From: Flavobacteriaceae bacterium GF1
GTDB taxonomy: Bacteria; Bacteroidota; Bacteroidia; Flavobacteriales; Flavobacteriaceae
DNA: 64,000 nucleotides
Reading direction: 5' to 3'
Assembly (NCBI GenBank): GCA_009797885.1
Contig: WNKP01000012.1
Location: forward strand, 85,091-149,090
Shown here: one piece after another, positions 17,179 through 25,893 of the stretch
How positions within the stretch are numbered: the first letter of the stretch is position 1
Layout of the letters: each line of letters opens with the position of its first letter
The notes under the pieces: model-generated
Databases searched by the model: none
What the model was told of the DNA's origin: nothing
Seen by the model: only the letters and a program-made list of their open reading frames with translations
Position numbers and translations under genes: made by a program

Positions 17179-17739
17179 ATGGATCATACTACCGGACTTC
17201 TTCTAGTTGACATTCAAAAGGGACTGGACGATTGGGAATTCTATGGCGGAAACAGGAACAATTTGACCGCAGAGGAAAATGCATCAAAGATTTTGCAAGC
17301 CTGGCGTGAAAGGGCTTGGCCCGTCTTTCATGTTCAACATAGTTCCATGAACCCAGAATCCCCTTTACACGCCTCAAAACCCGGTTTTCAAATCAAGGAA
17401 GAGGTGATGCCCCTGGCCAATGAGCCGGTAATCACAAAAAATGTAAACAGCGCCTTTATTGGAACGGATTTGGAACAACGCCTGAAGGAAATGGGAATCA
17501 ATACCTTGATTATAGTTGGTCTAACCACCAATCATTGTATTTCTACAACCACCAGAATGGCCTCAAATCTCGGGTTCCAAACGTATCTGGTATCAGACGC
17601 TACGGCGACCTTTGATAGAAAGGGATTGGATGGCGGCATTTTCGAAGCCGAGTTGATTCACCAAACCTGTTTGGCAAACCTGAATGAAGAATTTGCAACG
17701 ATAGTAAGCACGGAAGGGTTACTTCATACAATGGCATAA
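17179..17739 (+). CDS. Isochorismatase-family cysteine hydrolase
   Basis: About 186 aa with the family triad: Asp in LLLVDIQKG, Lys in VITKNVNSAF and nucleophile Cys in GLTTNHCISTT followed by TRMASNLGF. Such enzymes hydrolyse amides such as nicotinamide, ureidoacrylate or biuret; the sequence does not tell which. I start at the ATG at 17179 (MDHTTGLLLVD). An ATG 48 bp earlier would overlap the esterase gene by 14 bp and add a Lys/Ser-rich tail. Probably co-transcribed with the esterase gene. Confidence 0.9.
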   Translation: MDHTTGLLLVDIQKGLDDWEFYGGNRNNLTAEENASKILQAWRERAWPVFHVQHSSMNPESPLHASKPGFQIKEEVMPLANEPVITKNVNSAFIGTDLEQRLKEMGINTLIIVGLTTNHCISTTTRMASNLGFQTYLVSDATATFDRKGLDGGIFEAELIHQTCLANLNEEFATIVSTEGLLHTMA

Positions 17740-17745
17740 AAAAAA

Positions 17746-17768
17746 CCACCCCAAATACTTCGGGGCGG
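17746..17768. terminator. Bidirectional intrinsic terminator
   Basis: Stem CCACCCC/GGGGCGG with one mismatch, preceded by eight A and followed by a T-rich stretch. It lies between the stops of the convergent isochorismatase-like and OmpW-like genes. Confidence 0.75.
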
Positions 17769-17792
17769 CTTCTTTCTCTATCTGAACAAAAC

Positions 17793-18440
17793 CTAAAGCT
17801 TAATACCTACGCCAAATCCAAAAATCCATGGATTAATGTCCACATCGGCATTAACGGTTGCCCCCAGGGCCGTGGTAGCATCAACGGTTGCATCCGTGCC
17901 CAGGAACAGTTTTTTTACGTCAACGTTCAAAAACCATTTGTCGCTTAACATAAAATCAAATCCTCCCTGGAGCGCAAATCCCACGGAGGCGTCATACTCA
18001 ACATCATCCGCAGTAGGACCTTCATCCACATTATAAAACAAGGTTAGATTTGGTCCGGCTCCTACATAAGGGACAAAGTTCCCTCCCGTGAAATGGTATT
18101 GTGCAGTCAATGTTGGGGGTAATAACCATACACTTCCTAGATCAATATCACCTGCATTCGTACCAACAGCTTCAACGTCATGTTTGGCAGTGGCCAAAAT
18201 AAGCTCCACCGACCAATTCTTATCAAAGAAATACGTAATGTCAAATTCCGGAACAACCGCAGTGGAAATGGACACGTCACCACCAATGGCTTCGATATCC
18301 GCACTCTCATCCGGGGTAACCACGATTCCCCTTAGTCTAAACTGCCATTTACTGAAATCCCCGTCCGTACTGGTATCCTGGGCAGTAAGGCTTGAAAAGA
18401 CCAATAGTGCTGGCAACAAAAAAATAACTACTCTTTTCAT
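17793..18440 (-). CDS. OmpW-like outer membrane protein
   Basis: 215 aa with signal peptide (MKRVVIFLLPALLVFSSLTAQ) and an eight-strand barrel pattern: WQFRLRGIVVTPDES at the start, VPEFDITYFFDKNWSVELILATAKHDV, LPPTLTAQYHFTGGNFVPYVGAGPN, a Trp/Phe in FMLSDKWFLNVDVKK, and a C-terminal INPWIFGFGVGIKL strand. OmpW proteins form narrow hydrophobic channels in the outer membrane. It is transcribed alone and away from the DUF547 gene. Confidence 0.9.
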   Translation of the reverse strand: MKRVVIFLLPALLVFSSLTAQDTSTDGDFSKWQFRLRGIVVTPDESADIEAIGGDVSISTAVVPEFDITYFFDKNWSVELILATAKHDVEAVGTNAGDIDLGSVWLLPPTLTAQYHFTGGNFVPYVGAGPNLTLFYNVDEGPTADDVEYDASVGFALQGGFDFMLSDKWFLNVDVKKLFLGTDATVDATTALGATVNADVDINPWIFGFGVGIKL

Positions 18441-18723
18441 GTATTATATTTTAGAATTGGGCAAATCTAAAATTGGCCCAACAAAGAAAATATGACGCAT
18501 ATCATTGTTAATTAACCCGGTTTTGTATACCAATTTAGGGTTGCCCCCAGTTGCTGCCAATGAATACCAGATGAAGGTGAATAGCATTGGCCGGTCAGGC
18601 TGGGAATAGCAATACCATTTCCAACAACTTTTTGAACAGGGAAGGTTTTGAATGTTGGTATTCAGTTTGGATGAAAGTCCAAAGGCAAAGCATCGACAAA
18701 GTTGAAGAACCAAAGGTCAAGAA

Positions 18724-19539
18724 GTGGGAAGAGGCATCAAAAATACAGTTTCAGGATTCCCTATTTTACTAATGGTCTCGGTATTGTTGTTCGGTTGCCA
18801 TGAAGTTAAAGAGGTGCGTTCAGGGCATTTTTCAAGTCCCCAAACGGATTTTGCGGAACTTTCGATGGAGTTCTTACAGCAGATCAAAGCAGGGAAGGAT
18901 ACACAATCAATACAGGACCGATTGGCAAAAACCTCCATAGTGTCCCTCAAAAACAATCTCAAAACGGATGCACAACGGTTCGCCTTTTGGATCAATGTTT
19001 ATAATGCCTATATTCTCGTCATATTGCGGGAACATCCCGAATACTACGATGACCGAAGCGATTTTTTTTCCAGGGAGCAGATTCCAATCGCAGGGGAAAA
19101 AGTGTCCTTTGCTACCATTGAACACGGCATTCTCAGAAGATCCCAATGGGATAAGGGTTTGGGGTATGTAAGAAAGTGGTTTCCCAGCAAATTTGAACGG
19201 AAGCTTCGTGTAGAAAAAAAGGATTATCGTGTCCATTTTGCACTTAACTGCGGTGCTAAGGACTGCCCCCCGGTTGCCCTTTATACACCTGAACGTATTG
19301 AAGGGCAGCTTACCAAGGGAACGGACCTATACCTTAGACGTACCACCGAATACGATGCCTCCCAAAACAAAGTCAAGGTTACCGCTTTGTTCAGTTGGTT
19401 CAGGGGGGATTTCGGTGGCAAAAGTGGGGTCAAAAAACTATTGGAATCCCATGACCTTGTACCCTCTGCAAAAAAAGTGAAACTCCATTATAAAAATTAC
19501 GACTGGACATTGGATCTGGATAATTTTATTGAACTGTAA
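18724..19539 (+). CDS. DUF547 domain lipoprotein
   Basis: About 271 aa starting at GTG 18724, with a signal and lipobox (VSVLLFGC). The DUF547 core is clear: RFAFWINVYNAYILVILREHPEY, then HFALNCGAKDCPPVALYTPERIEGQL with the two conserved Cys. Function is unknown; the domain has a papain-like distant relationship in some classifications. The alternative start ATG at 18772 would leave too short a signal peptide. Upstream about 280 bp hold promoters for this gene and the divergent ompW-like gene, with no recognisable feature. Confidence 0.85.
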   Translation: MGRGIKNTVSGFPILLMVSVLLFGCHEVKEVRSGHFSSPQTDFAELSMEFLQQIKAGKDTQSIQDRLAKTSIVSLKNNLKTDAQRFAFWINVYNAYILVILREHPEYYDDRSDFFSREQIPIAGEKVSFATIEHGILRRSQWDKGLGYVRKWFPSKFERKLRVEKKDYRVHFALNCGAKDCPPVALYTPERIEGQLTKGTDLYLRRTTEYDASQNKVKVTALFSWFRGDFGGKSGVKKLLESHDLVPSAKKVKLHYKNYDWTLDLDNFIEL

Positions 19540-19615
19540 ACTTGTTAAAAAAAAATTGGCAACATCGTTCAGAGGGTAGAAATTAAAGGTACTTTCGTAG
19601 TAAATTTCTTAGACC

Positions 19616-20803
19616 GTGAATCCTTCGGCCTCAGGGTGGATCAACAAGTTTGGGCACATCAGTACCAGCGGTAACGCCAAGTATACCAGTTACGAAGCAC
19701 TTTACCATGATTTACTGAAAAACGGATTTATTTATGGCGTCCACCTATCCGTCCCCGCATTCATAGAGACCGAGCATCCTTATACCGAGGACGAGGTGGC
19801 CAAAACCAACCTGTTGACAGCCCTATATTTTTCCTATGTTTTTGAAACTGGGAAAGATGATTTTAACACTTTTGTTGAAACGGTCTTTGAATATTATACC
19901 TCCTTGGAGGTGGGCAAGATTTCTTTCTTGAACAAAATCCTGAGCGGAAAAAAAACCGAATCCCAACTGGAAAAATTACTGGATTCACGAATTTACCTCA
20001 ACGGAAGTGCCTTTAACCGTGCCTTTGGCAACAGCCTGACCAACTCCTTGCTCTATGTTGATATCCTTATTTTTAGGAGGTATCTTCAAGACCATGCCGA
20101 CCTTATTTCGCATGCCCAGCTGCTGGAATATGTAACCATCAACATTGGGTACCAGGCACTCAACTCCAAGGAAATACAGGAAAGTGATGCCAAATTAATG
20201 CAGCTACTGGCCTCCTCATTGACCTATGTTGATTTAAATGAGGCACGTTTTAGGGAAAGCCATACCCAACTTCTGCAGCAACATTTTAATAGCTGCGAAA
20301 AGGATTACCTCATGGATATTGCCTGCTTGACCGTTTGGGAAGATGCCAATCTGGAGCTAAAGGAATCCACCTTTATTCACGAGATTGGATCTGTACTGGG
20401 CAAGGGTCCAAATGACATAAATACCGCGCTGAAAAACGTGATGGATTTCTTCGATAAAAACAAGGAAAAAATTCCCTATTTAAAGGATGCCAATTTAGCC
20501 TCAAAATTTTACGAAGGCATGACAAAAAATGTCAGCAAATTAATTTTGAGAAACAGCAAACGGCTCAAAAAGGAACTTTCGGAAAGTAGGGAATTGGTTG
20601 CGCTATTGACCAAGTCGGCAACTCAGGATCTTAGTTCCGAAGAACGGAAAAAAATTCAACAACAGCTTCTGGATATTTTTAAGACCATCCCTTCCCTGGC
20701 CATTTTTATGTTACCTGGGGGAGCGGTGCTATTGCCAATTTTTATTAAATTAATCCCTAAGTTGTTGCCCTCTGCTTTTGACGACAACAGAGTGGAGGAC
20801 TAA
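19616..20803 (+). CDS. LETM1-related protein
   Basis: 395-residue, mainly helical protein whose C-terminus (about 355-390) matches the LETM1 pore-like segment: IPSLAIFMLPGGAVLLPIFIKLIPKLLPSAF. Flavobacterial relatives are annotated as LETM1-related biofilm-associated proteins. LETM1 in mitochondria exchanges cations for protons, but no ion transport is shown for the bacterial group. Start is GTG at 19616; no in-frame ATG is near. It converges on the LytTR gene across an 80-bp gap with a weak, long-loop stem (20821-20831 with 20867-20876). Confidence 0.82.
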   Translation: MNPSASGWINKFGHISTSGNAKYTSYEALYHDLLKNGFIYGVHLSVPAFIETEHPYTEDEVAKTNLLTALYFSYVFETGKDDFNTFVETVFEYYTSLEVGKISFLNKILSGKKTESQLEKLLDSRIYLNGSAFNRAFGNSLTNSLLYVDILIFRRYLQDHADLISHAQLLEYVTINIGYQALNSKEIQESDAKLMQLLASSLTYVDLNEARFRESHTQLLQQHFNSCEKDYLMDIACLTVWEDANLELKESTFIHEIGSVLGKGPNDINTALKNVMDFFDKNKEKIPYLKDANLASKFYEGMTKNVSKLILRNSKRLKKELSESRELVALLTKSATQDLSSEERKKIQQQLLDIFKTIPSLAIFMLPGGAVLLPIFIKLIPKLLPSAFDDNRVED

Positions 20804-20886
20804 AGGCCGAAAATCAACTAAAAAGCTGGTATAAGAAAAATCTATGATTAAATTCAATTATCTGTTTACCAGTTTTTTAATATATT

Positions 20887-21642
20887 TTATTCCAACCAAA
20901 GCTTAAAGTCCTTAACACGTTCCCTACTTACAATGATTTCCTGCTCTTTAAAGGTATTCATTTTAATTTGAAGACGCGAATTGGTGTAGGATATGATGTC
21001 TTTGATGTGATTGATGTTCACATAAAATTTGCGGCTCACCCTAAAAAAAGTTTTGGGTGACAACTCCCCTTCCAGGTTTTCGAGAGTAGTGTCCAAAAGA
21101 TAATTTCTACCATCAACGGTTGCGGCATAGGTCCCTTTGTTCTCACTGTAAAAGCATTCCACTTCATCCGAATTAATGATTTTTAGGTGCTGCCCCACCC
21201 TTACCGTAAATCGTTTTTTATACTCCCGTTCCACAGGGTTCACCAACAGCTTTTTAATGTCCTCAAAATCAACGGAAATTTTCTCTTTTTCGGGCCTGAA
21301 TTCCCGGTATTGTTTTACGGCTTTTTCAAGCTCTTCATCATCAATGGGTTTCAACAGATAATCAATGCTATTTAACTTGAATGCCTGGAGTGCATATTCA
21401 TCATAGGCGGTGGTAAAAATAATGGCGCTCTTAATGTTCACCATATCAAAAATCTCAAACGAAAGTCCGTCCGAAAGTTGGATATCCAAAAAAATGAGAT
21501 CGGGATGCTCGTTGTTCTGAAACCATTCAATGGATTCTTCAACGGAATGCAATAAGGTGGATACTTCCACGTCCAGTTCTTCCAACAATCGGTTTAATCG
21601 TCTTGCTGCCGGTTTTTCGTCTTCTATGATGATGGCCTTCAT
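20887..21642 (-). CDS. LytTR-family response regulator
   Basis: 251 aa. Receiver domain (1-120) with acidic pair Glu7/Asp8 in IIIEDEKP, phospho-acceptor Asp53 in LIFLDIQLSDG, and Lys in LLKPIDDEE. LytTR DNA-binding domain (about 145-245) with KRFTVRVGQHLKIINSDEVECFYSENKGTYA and FFRVSRKFYVNINHI. I start at ATG 21642 (MKAIIIEDEK); a longer frame would overlap the preceding gene. Last gene of the 2TM array and the likely partner of the kinase at 25894-27216. Candidate target sites are at 23686, 27954 and 31149. Confidence 0.95.
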   Translation of the reverse strand: MKAIIIEDEKPAARRLNRLLEELDVEVSTLLHSVEESIEWFQNNEHPDLIFLDIQLSDGLSFEIFDMVNIKSAIIFTTAYDEYALQAFKLNSIDYLLKPIDDEELEKAVKQYREFRPEKEKISVDFEDIKKLLVNPVEREYKKRFTVRVGQHLKIINSDEVECFYSENKGTYAATVDGRNYLLDTTLENLEGELSPKTFFRVSRKFYVNINHIKDIISYTNSRLQIKMNTFKEQEIIVSRERVKDFKLWLE

Positions 21643-21671
21643 ACAAAATGCTTTTGTGCACAATTTAACAA

Positions 21672-21998
21672 TTACTTGTCCTCGTTCAGTATTTTTTGAA
21701 TCTGTCGTTCCTCCCATTTCCTAAAAGGGGTATTGCAAAAAACGGATAGGGCATGGATGCCCAACGCAATTCCCCAAATAATGGGAGTTCCCAGCACATT
21801 CCAATTGATCCATTCCAAAAAATCTGTATTTCCAAGGGCTTCCTCACTTAAAAGGACAAACCGTATGCTGCCGGAAAACAGCAACAACACCGCATTTACA
21901 ATGATATAGACCGTCAGGTGCTGGTAAAAGCCCTTTAGGGCATTGACCCTGCTTTTTGCCCTGGCCAATCTTGTGATTTCGTTATTTTGGTTTTTCAT
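21672..21998 (-). CDS. 2TM-domain protein, copy 6
   Basis: Small membrane protein (108 aa) of the 2TM family (PF13239 type): N-terminal ITRLARAKSRVNALKGFYQH, two hydrophobic segments (about 33-52 and 75-95), and C-terminal KWEERQIQKILNEDK. The central loop carries a longer polar insertion than in copies 1-5. Function of 2TM proteins is unknown; they are often encoded beside LytTR regulators or fused to histidine kinases, so a sensing or kinase-modulating role is plausible. It is the gene nearest the LytTR regulator, 29 bp away. Confidence 0.88.
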   Translation of the reverse strand: MKNQNNEITRLARAKSRVNALKGFYQHLTVYIIVNAVLLLFSGSIRFVLLSEEALGNTDFLEWINWNVLGTPIIWGIALGIHALSVFCNTPFRKWEERQIQKILNEDK

Positions 21999-22000
21999 GG

Positions 22001-22333
22001 TTATCGGTATTTTTTGGTTTCGTTATTTTCCTTGTCCAAGTACTTTTGGATTTGTCGTTCTTCCCATTTTTTCAGGAAAGGGAGCTTCGCCCTAAAAATA
22101 TACAGGGTATGCACCCCAAGAATCAACAGCCAAATAACTACATGGACATTTACCCAACTAAAATAATAGGCTTCCGTAGGGAATCCATTGGGAAGGACCG
22201 AATACAAAACACCACTTTTCAACAAATAAAATAGTCCATTAATGATGATAAACACCTTAATATGCCTATAAAACCCCTTGAGTTCCTTGACCCGCTTTTC
22301 TGCACGTTCCCGTCTGTTTTCAAAATATTCCAT
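22001..22333 (-). CDS. 2TM-domain protein, copy 5
   Basis: About 110 aa with the family pattern: RRERAEKRVKELKGFYRHIKVF, two membrane segments with a VNVHVVIWLLILGVHTLYIF second segment, and KKWEERQIQKYLDKENNET at the end. I start at ATG 22333 because the upstream frame from 22363 would overlap copy 4. Stop and the next start are 2 bp apart. The product has a Lys-rich tail. Confidence 0.87.
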   Translation of the reverse strand: MEYFENRRERAEKRVKELKGFYRHIKVFIIINGLFYLLKSGVLYSVLPNGFPTEAYYFSWVNVHVVIWLLILGVHTLYIFRAKLPFLKKWEERQIQKYLDKENNETKKYR

Positions 22334-22340
22334 AGTACTA

Positions 22341-22658
22341 TTATAAGAACCTATCCGCCTCATCCCTATCTTTATCCATATACTTTTTAATTTGGCGCTC
22401 TTCCCAGGATTTGGAAAACAATAGATTCCAATTAAAGGTTTTTATAGCGTGAAAACCTAGGCCCAAACCCCATAAAAAGGGGGTAAAAAAATGATGAAGC
22501 TGCCAAAAGTTATCGGTATGTTGGGACAGATTTATCAGAATAAAAGTATTGATGATCAGGTATATGGAAAAGTGTATGTAAAACCCTTTGATCTCATCCA
22601 CACGCTTTTTTGCCCTTTTTAACTTTTCTTGTTCCAAACTGTCCATGCTTATTGCCAT
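22341..22658 (-). CDS. 2TM-domain protein, copy 4
   Basis: 105 aa: KLKRAKKRVDEIKGFYIHFSIYL, hydrophobic segments at about 28-47 and 57-73, WGLGLGFHAIKTF, then SWEERQIKKYMDKDRDEADRF. Its start overlaps the end of copy 3 by 10 bp, indicating co-translation within one operon. Confidence 0.88.
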   Translation of the reverse strand: MAISMDSLEQEKLKRAKKRVDEIKGFYIHFSIYLIINTFILINLSQHTDNFWQLHHFFTPFLWGLGLGFHAIKTFNWNLLFSKSWEERQIKKYMDKDRDEADRFL

Positions 22659-22954
22659 TTTCTTTGATTTTCGTCTTTATCCATCAATTCCTTGATTTTT
22701 CGCTTTTCCCAGTCCTTTCCAAAGAAGGGATTCAGGTTAAACGTGCCTATGGCATGGAAAATCAATCCAATTCCCCAGCCAAAAGCGGCCCATAGGAACC
22801 ACATATAACTCCAGCCATTGGTGTAATAGTTTAAAATGGCCAGTCCCGTGATGACCAGTACATAGGATGTAAGGTTGCCATAGAACTTTTTGAGTTCATC
22901 CACCCGCTCTTTGGCCCTTAGGTATTTGTTTTCATCTTTTCGATAGTCCATCAT
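22649..22954 (-). CDS. 2TM-domain protein, copy 3
   Basis: 101 aa: KYLRAKERVDELKKFYGNLTSYV, first membrane segment about 30-46, second containing WAAFGWGIGLIFHAIGTFN, then NPFFGKDWEKRKIKELMDKDENQ. Part of the tandem 2TM operon. The YTNGWSYMWFLWAA loop is tryptophan-rich, as in copy 2. Confidence 0.89.
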   Translation of the reverse strand: MMDYRKDENKYLRAKERVDELKKFYGNLTSYVLVITGLAILNYYTNGWSYMWFLWAAFGWGIGLIFHAIGTFNLNPFFGKDWEKRKIKELMDKDENQRKWQ

Positions 22955-22981
22955 TATAGTTTTTTGTTGCTATTCCTAGTA

Positions 22982-23275
22982 TTACCACTCATCCTTATCC
23001 ATCAATTCCCTGATCTTGCGCCTTTCCCAGTCCCTTCCGAAAAGGCCCCCAATGCCGAAGAGTTTAATGGCTTTTAGTGCAATGCCCAGCCCAACACCAA
23101 GTACCACCCATAAAAACCAGGGATGGCTCCATTCATTCAAATAATAGTTAATTATAGCGACCACCACTATGGCCAATAGGCCCCGTAGGCAACGGCCATA
23201 GAACCTTTTTAGTTCCGTCACACGTTGGTTTGCTCGCAAATATTTACTGTCATTAATGTTGTTGGGCTCTTCCAT
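22982..23275 (-). CDS. 2TM-domain protein, copy 2
   Basis: 97 aa: KYLRANQRVTELKRFYGRCLRGL, two membrane segments with a NEWSHPWFLWVVLGVGLGIALKAIKLFG second half, and RDWERRKIRELMDKDEW as the C-terminus. Closest in layout to copy 3. Gap to copy 3 is 27 bp. Confidence 0.88.
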   Translation of the reverse strand: MEEPNNINDSKYLRANQRVTELKRFYGRCLRGLLAIVVVAIINYYLNEWSHPWFLWVVLGVGLGIALKAIKLFGIGGLFGRDWERRKIRELMDKDEW

Positions 23276-23299
23276 TGGTCATCGCTTTTATAAAATTAC

Positions 23300-23578
23300 T
23301 TAAAAAGTATCGCTGTCCATCAATTCCCTGATCTTGCGTTCCTCCCAGTTTTTACCCAATATTGGATTGTATCCAAAGGCACAAAAACCATGGGCTACCA
23401 GGCCTATGCCCCAGCCCAAAGCTGGAAAAATGACCCAGGGGAAGCTGGTGGTAAAATAATTTAGTATTGCCAATAATGAAATTATGCCAACATACACCGT
23501 TGCATGGGTATAAAACTCTTTGATTTCCTTTACCCGGGCCTTGGCCTTTTGATATCTGTACTCGTTTGTAGTTTCCAT
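23300..23578 (-). CDS. 2TM-domain protein, copy 1
   Basis: 92 aa and first gene of the array: YRYQKAKARVKEIKEFYTHATVYV, a short loop FTTSFPWVIFPALGWGIGLVAHGF, then FGYNPILGKNWEERKIRELMDSDTF. It is very similar to the C-terminal 96 residues of the kinase at 25894-27216 (TTSF, FGYNP, GK-WEE-KIRELM in both), more than to the other copies. A candidate LytTR site lies about 108-135 bp upstream of its start. Confidence 0.9.
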   Translation of the reverse strand: METTNEYRYQKAKARVKEIKEFYTHATVYVGIISLLAILNYFTTSFPWVIFPALGWGIGLVAHGFCAFGYNPILGKNWEERKIRELMDSDTF

Positions 23579-23946
23579 AGTGTTTTGCTTTTAGGTTGAC
23601 TTGGACTTGACCAGCCAACAGGTTGTTTTTTAATTACACTTCAAATATCCGTTAGGAAGGGCATGAAAGAAAAAAGGACTGACCGAACTGTATTTTTTGA
23701 GGGATGGGCTGTTGGGTGGCTTCCGCACTTGGGATTTTACATTGATTCCTTTGCTGAAATCCTTGTAATCCTATTAAATAAATCAACCATAAACACTAAT
23801 CAAACTGTATAAGTTTTTACTATCTTTCATGTAGTCTTTTATATGTTAAAAAATAGGGTTTTGAATTTCCAAACGTTTTTTTAGGGGTTGCCTATTGGCA
23901 TTCATCTACAAAATAGGTACAAGAATAGCAATTATTAATAGTTAAG
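23579..23946. other. Intergenic region between 2TM array and tail-fibre-like gene
   Basis: 368 bp without a gene. It carries the candidate LytTR site (23686-23714) for the leftward 2TM operon. For the rightward gene, TATCTTTC at 23821 may be a -7 element. The right half is AT-rich and resembles the two following genes in composition, so a composition border probably falls near 23750. Confidence 0.5.
23686..23714 (-). promoter_or_regulatory. Candidate LytTR binding site, 2TM operon
   Basis: Half-sites CTGTA (23688) and CTGTT (23709) are 21 bp apart with GGGATGGG just before the second. The same arrangement is found before the TPR-kinase operon (27954) and the TonB receptor gene (31149), always upstream of a minus-strand start. 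LytTR proteins such as AgrA bind two 9-bp direct repeats separated by about 12 bp, i.e. 21 bp centre to centre. Binding itself is inference. Confidence 0.6.
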
Positions 23947-24834
23947 ATGATACGAAAAATTCTAGCAGCAACGATAGCATTTGGGGCTATTTTTAGCGCA
24001 AGTTCCCAAGAACAAATACAAACAAATCTTGGATTAAAAAATGATTTTACCTATAACAATGGCAACATAAGCATAGGGGGACAAAATAGTTATGATTACC
24101 GATTATCAATATCCAAAGGTAATAGCAGTTCTAGACTAGCCTTTACTAATTCAGGATTCCCAGAAAATGCAATTTTGGAATATCACACCTCTGGACAGTT
24201 GAGGTTCCAGAGATGGATCGATGGTATATGGAACAGCAATTTAGTGACTATTGATTACTTAAGTGGTAATCTTGGTATAGGAACAATAGATATTAAACAG
24301 AATTTATCCATTAAAGACCAAAGACCCAAAATTGCCTTAATTGATGAAAACGGAGACGCAGGAGTAATCGAATTCTATGAGATCTCTAATCAAATTCGTT
24401 TCCAAAAATGGTTAAACAACGGAGGCTCACATGACAAAACTATAATGACACTCAATGGTGATGATGGATTTGTCGGTATAGGAACGATATCTCCCGATAT
24501 GAAACTAACAGTAAACGGAAACATTCACGCCAAAGAAGTGAAAATTGACCTTAATATTCCTGTTCCTGATTATGTTTTTAAGGAAAGTTATGAGTTAAAA
24601 AGTTTGGAAGAGGTAGAGAAATTTATAGCGAAAAACAACCATCTCCCTGAAATTCCCTCGGCAATGGAATTTGAAAAAAATGGGATAATGCAAGCCGAAA
24701 TGGATATGAACCTCCTTAAAAAAATTGAGGAACTAACACTCTACACAATCCAACAAGAAAAACAATTGCATAAGCAATCGAAAGAAATCGAGGAATTAAA
24801 AAGACTTGTCCAAAAATTACTCGAATTGGAATAA
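23947..24834 (+). CDS. Secreted tail-fibre-like repeat protein A
   Basis: 295 aa with signal peptide (MIRKILAATIAFGAIFSASSQ). The middle has short beta repeats (GNLGIGTIDIKQNLSI, DGFVGIGTISPDMKLTVNGNIHAKEVK) like trimeric phage-tail or adhesin stalks. The C-terminus has the segment common in Bacteroidota surface proteins: VPDYVFKESYELKSLEEVE, NNHLPEIPSA and MDMNLLKKIEELTLY, followed by a coiled coil (about 260-295). This end resembles intramolecular-chaperone type caps. No T9SS sorting domain is visible. DNA is AT-rich compared with flanking genes. Paralogous to the next gene. Confidence 0.82.
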   Translation: MIRKILAATIAFGAIFSASSQEQIQTNLGLKNDFTYNNGNISIGGQNSYDYRLSISKGNSSSRLAFTNSGFPENAILEYHTSGQLRFQRWIDGIWNSNLVTIDYLSGNLGIGTIDIKQNLSIKDQRPKIALIDENGDAGVIEFYEISNQIRFQKWLNNGGSHDKTIMTLNGDDGFVGIGTISPDMKLTVNGNIHAKEVKIDLNIPVPDYVFKESYELKSLEEVEKFIAKNNHLPEIPSAMEFEKNGIMQAEMDMNLLKKIEELTLYTIQQEKQLHKQSKEIEELKRLVQKLLELE

Positions 24835-24898
24835 TAAGAGGCTTATCACAAAACTCAATCCGTTATGTTCAATTTACCCACCGAAAAATCATTGAAAA

Positions 24899-25768
24899 AT
24901 GAAAAGATTACCAATTCTAATTATCACGATTCTCTTTTGCACTAGAACAACGTCACAAACAGTGGACGCCAACTACCTAAATCCCCAAAGTATAAATGCG
25001 GGAACTTATAAGTTCCTGCGATTTGGAAATTCCTCAGAATTCACCGCTGGATTCATGTACAATGAAACAAGTGTGGACTATGGGGATGGAAACGATTTTT
25101 CCATATTCACCTATGATAATCGTGACGTCACCATTAGGACCGGAACAGGAAACTTTATTCTTTTCCCAAGTGCGGGCGGAAAAATGGGCATAGGGGTGAC
25201 AAGCCCTAGGGAATTATTGGATATTAATGGAACCGGCATGCGCATAGGTTCAAGAGGTTTTAACTTGGTTGCCCAAAGTTATATCAATCTTTACGAAGGT
25301 GAAGATCATCACGGAGCAAGGCTTTTTTTAAATGGTAATTCGAATAGGTTTATAATTAAGACACGATTACAAAATACCGATAGTGATGTTCTTGTAATTC
25401 CCTATGCCGGTGAATTTGCAGGAAACGTGGGAATAGGGACCTTAAATCCCAGGGCAAAACTTTCAGTTGAAGGCCAAATTCGGGCAACTGAAGTTAAGGT
25501 TTTGGCAGATATTAGTGTTCCCGACTATGTTTTCGAACCGAATTATGAGCTTCGAACACTTAAGGAAACCAAGGAATACATAACGAAAAACAAACATCTT
25601 CCAGAAATTCCACCTGCAAGGGAAATTAAAAAAAATGGAATTGACCTTGGTGACATGAACATGCGCCTTTTAAAGAAAATTGAGGAACTCACACTTTATC
25701 AAATTGAACTACTGGAACGATTGGAAGAAGCCGAACAAAAGATACAGAAACTTGAAAACGAAAAATAA
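24899..25768 (+). CDS. Secreted tail-fibre-like repeat protein B
   Basis: 289 aa, same architecture as the preceding gene: signal peptide (MKRLPILIITILFCTRTTSQ), beta repeats (GGKMGIGVTSPRELLDINGTGMRIG, GNVGIGTLNPRAKLSVEGQIRATEVK), then VPDYVFEPNYELRTLKE, NKHLPEIPPA, MNMRLLKKIEELTLY and a coiled-coil end. Likely a tandem duplicate of gene A after divergence, in one transcript (64-bp gap). Surface location and a structural or adhesive role are inference. Confidence 0.82.
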   Translation: MKRLPILIITILFCTRTTSQTVDANYLNPQSINAGTYKFLRFGNSSEFTAGFMYNETSVDYGDGNDFSIFTYDNRDVTIRTGTGNFILFPSAGGKMGIGVTSPRELLDINGTGMRIGSRGFNLVAQSYINLYEGEDHHGARLFLNGNSNRFIIKTRLQNTDSDVLVIPYAGEFAGNVGIGTLNPRAKLSVEGQIRATEVKVLADISVPDYVFEPNYELRTLKETKEYITKNKHLPEIPPAREIKKNGIDLGDMNMRLLKKIEELTLYQIELLERLEEAEQKIQKLENEK

Positions 25769-25893
25769 ATCGAATAGCTACTAAGGTCAATACGGTTTCC
25801 TATTTCCGATTGCCATTGTCTTGAAAGCGGCCCTTCCGAACTACCCAAATGAGTGGTTAAACGGTGAATGATGTTGAATATGCCAAAGTGGTT

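Noticed and set aside
18587..18772. 61-codon plus-strand frame before the DUF547 gene
   Set aside because: Overlaps the DUF547 start in another frame and has no signal or motif; probably leader DNA.
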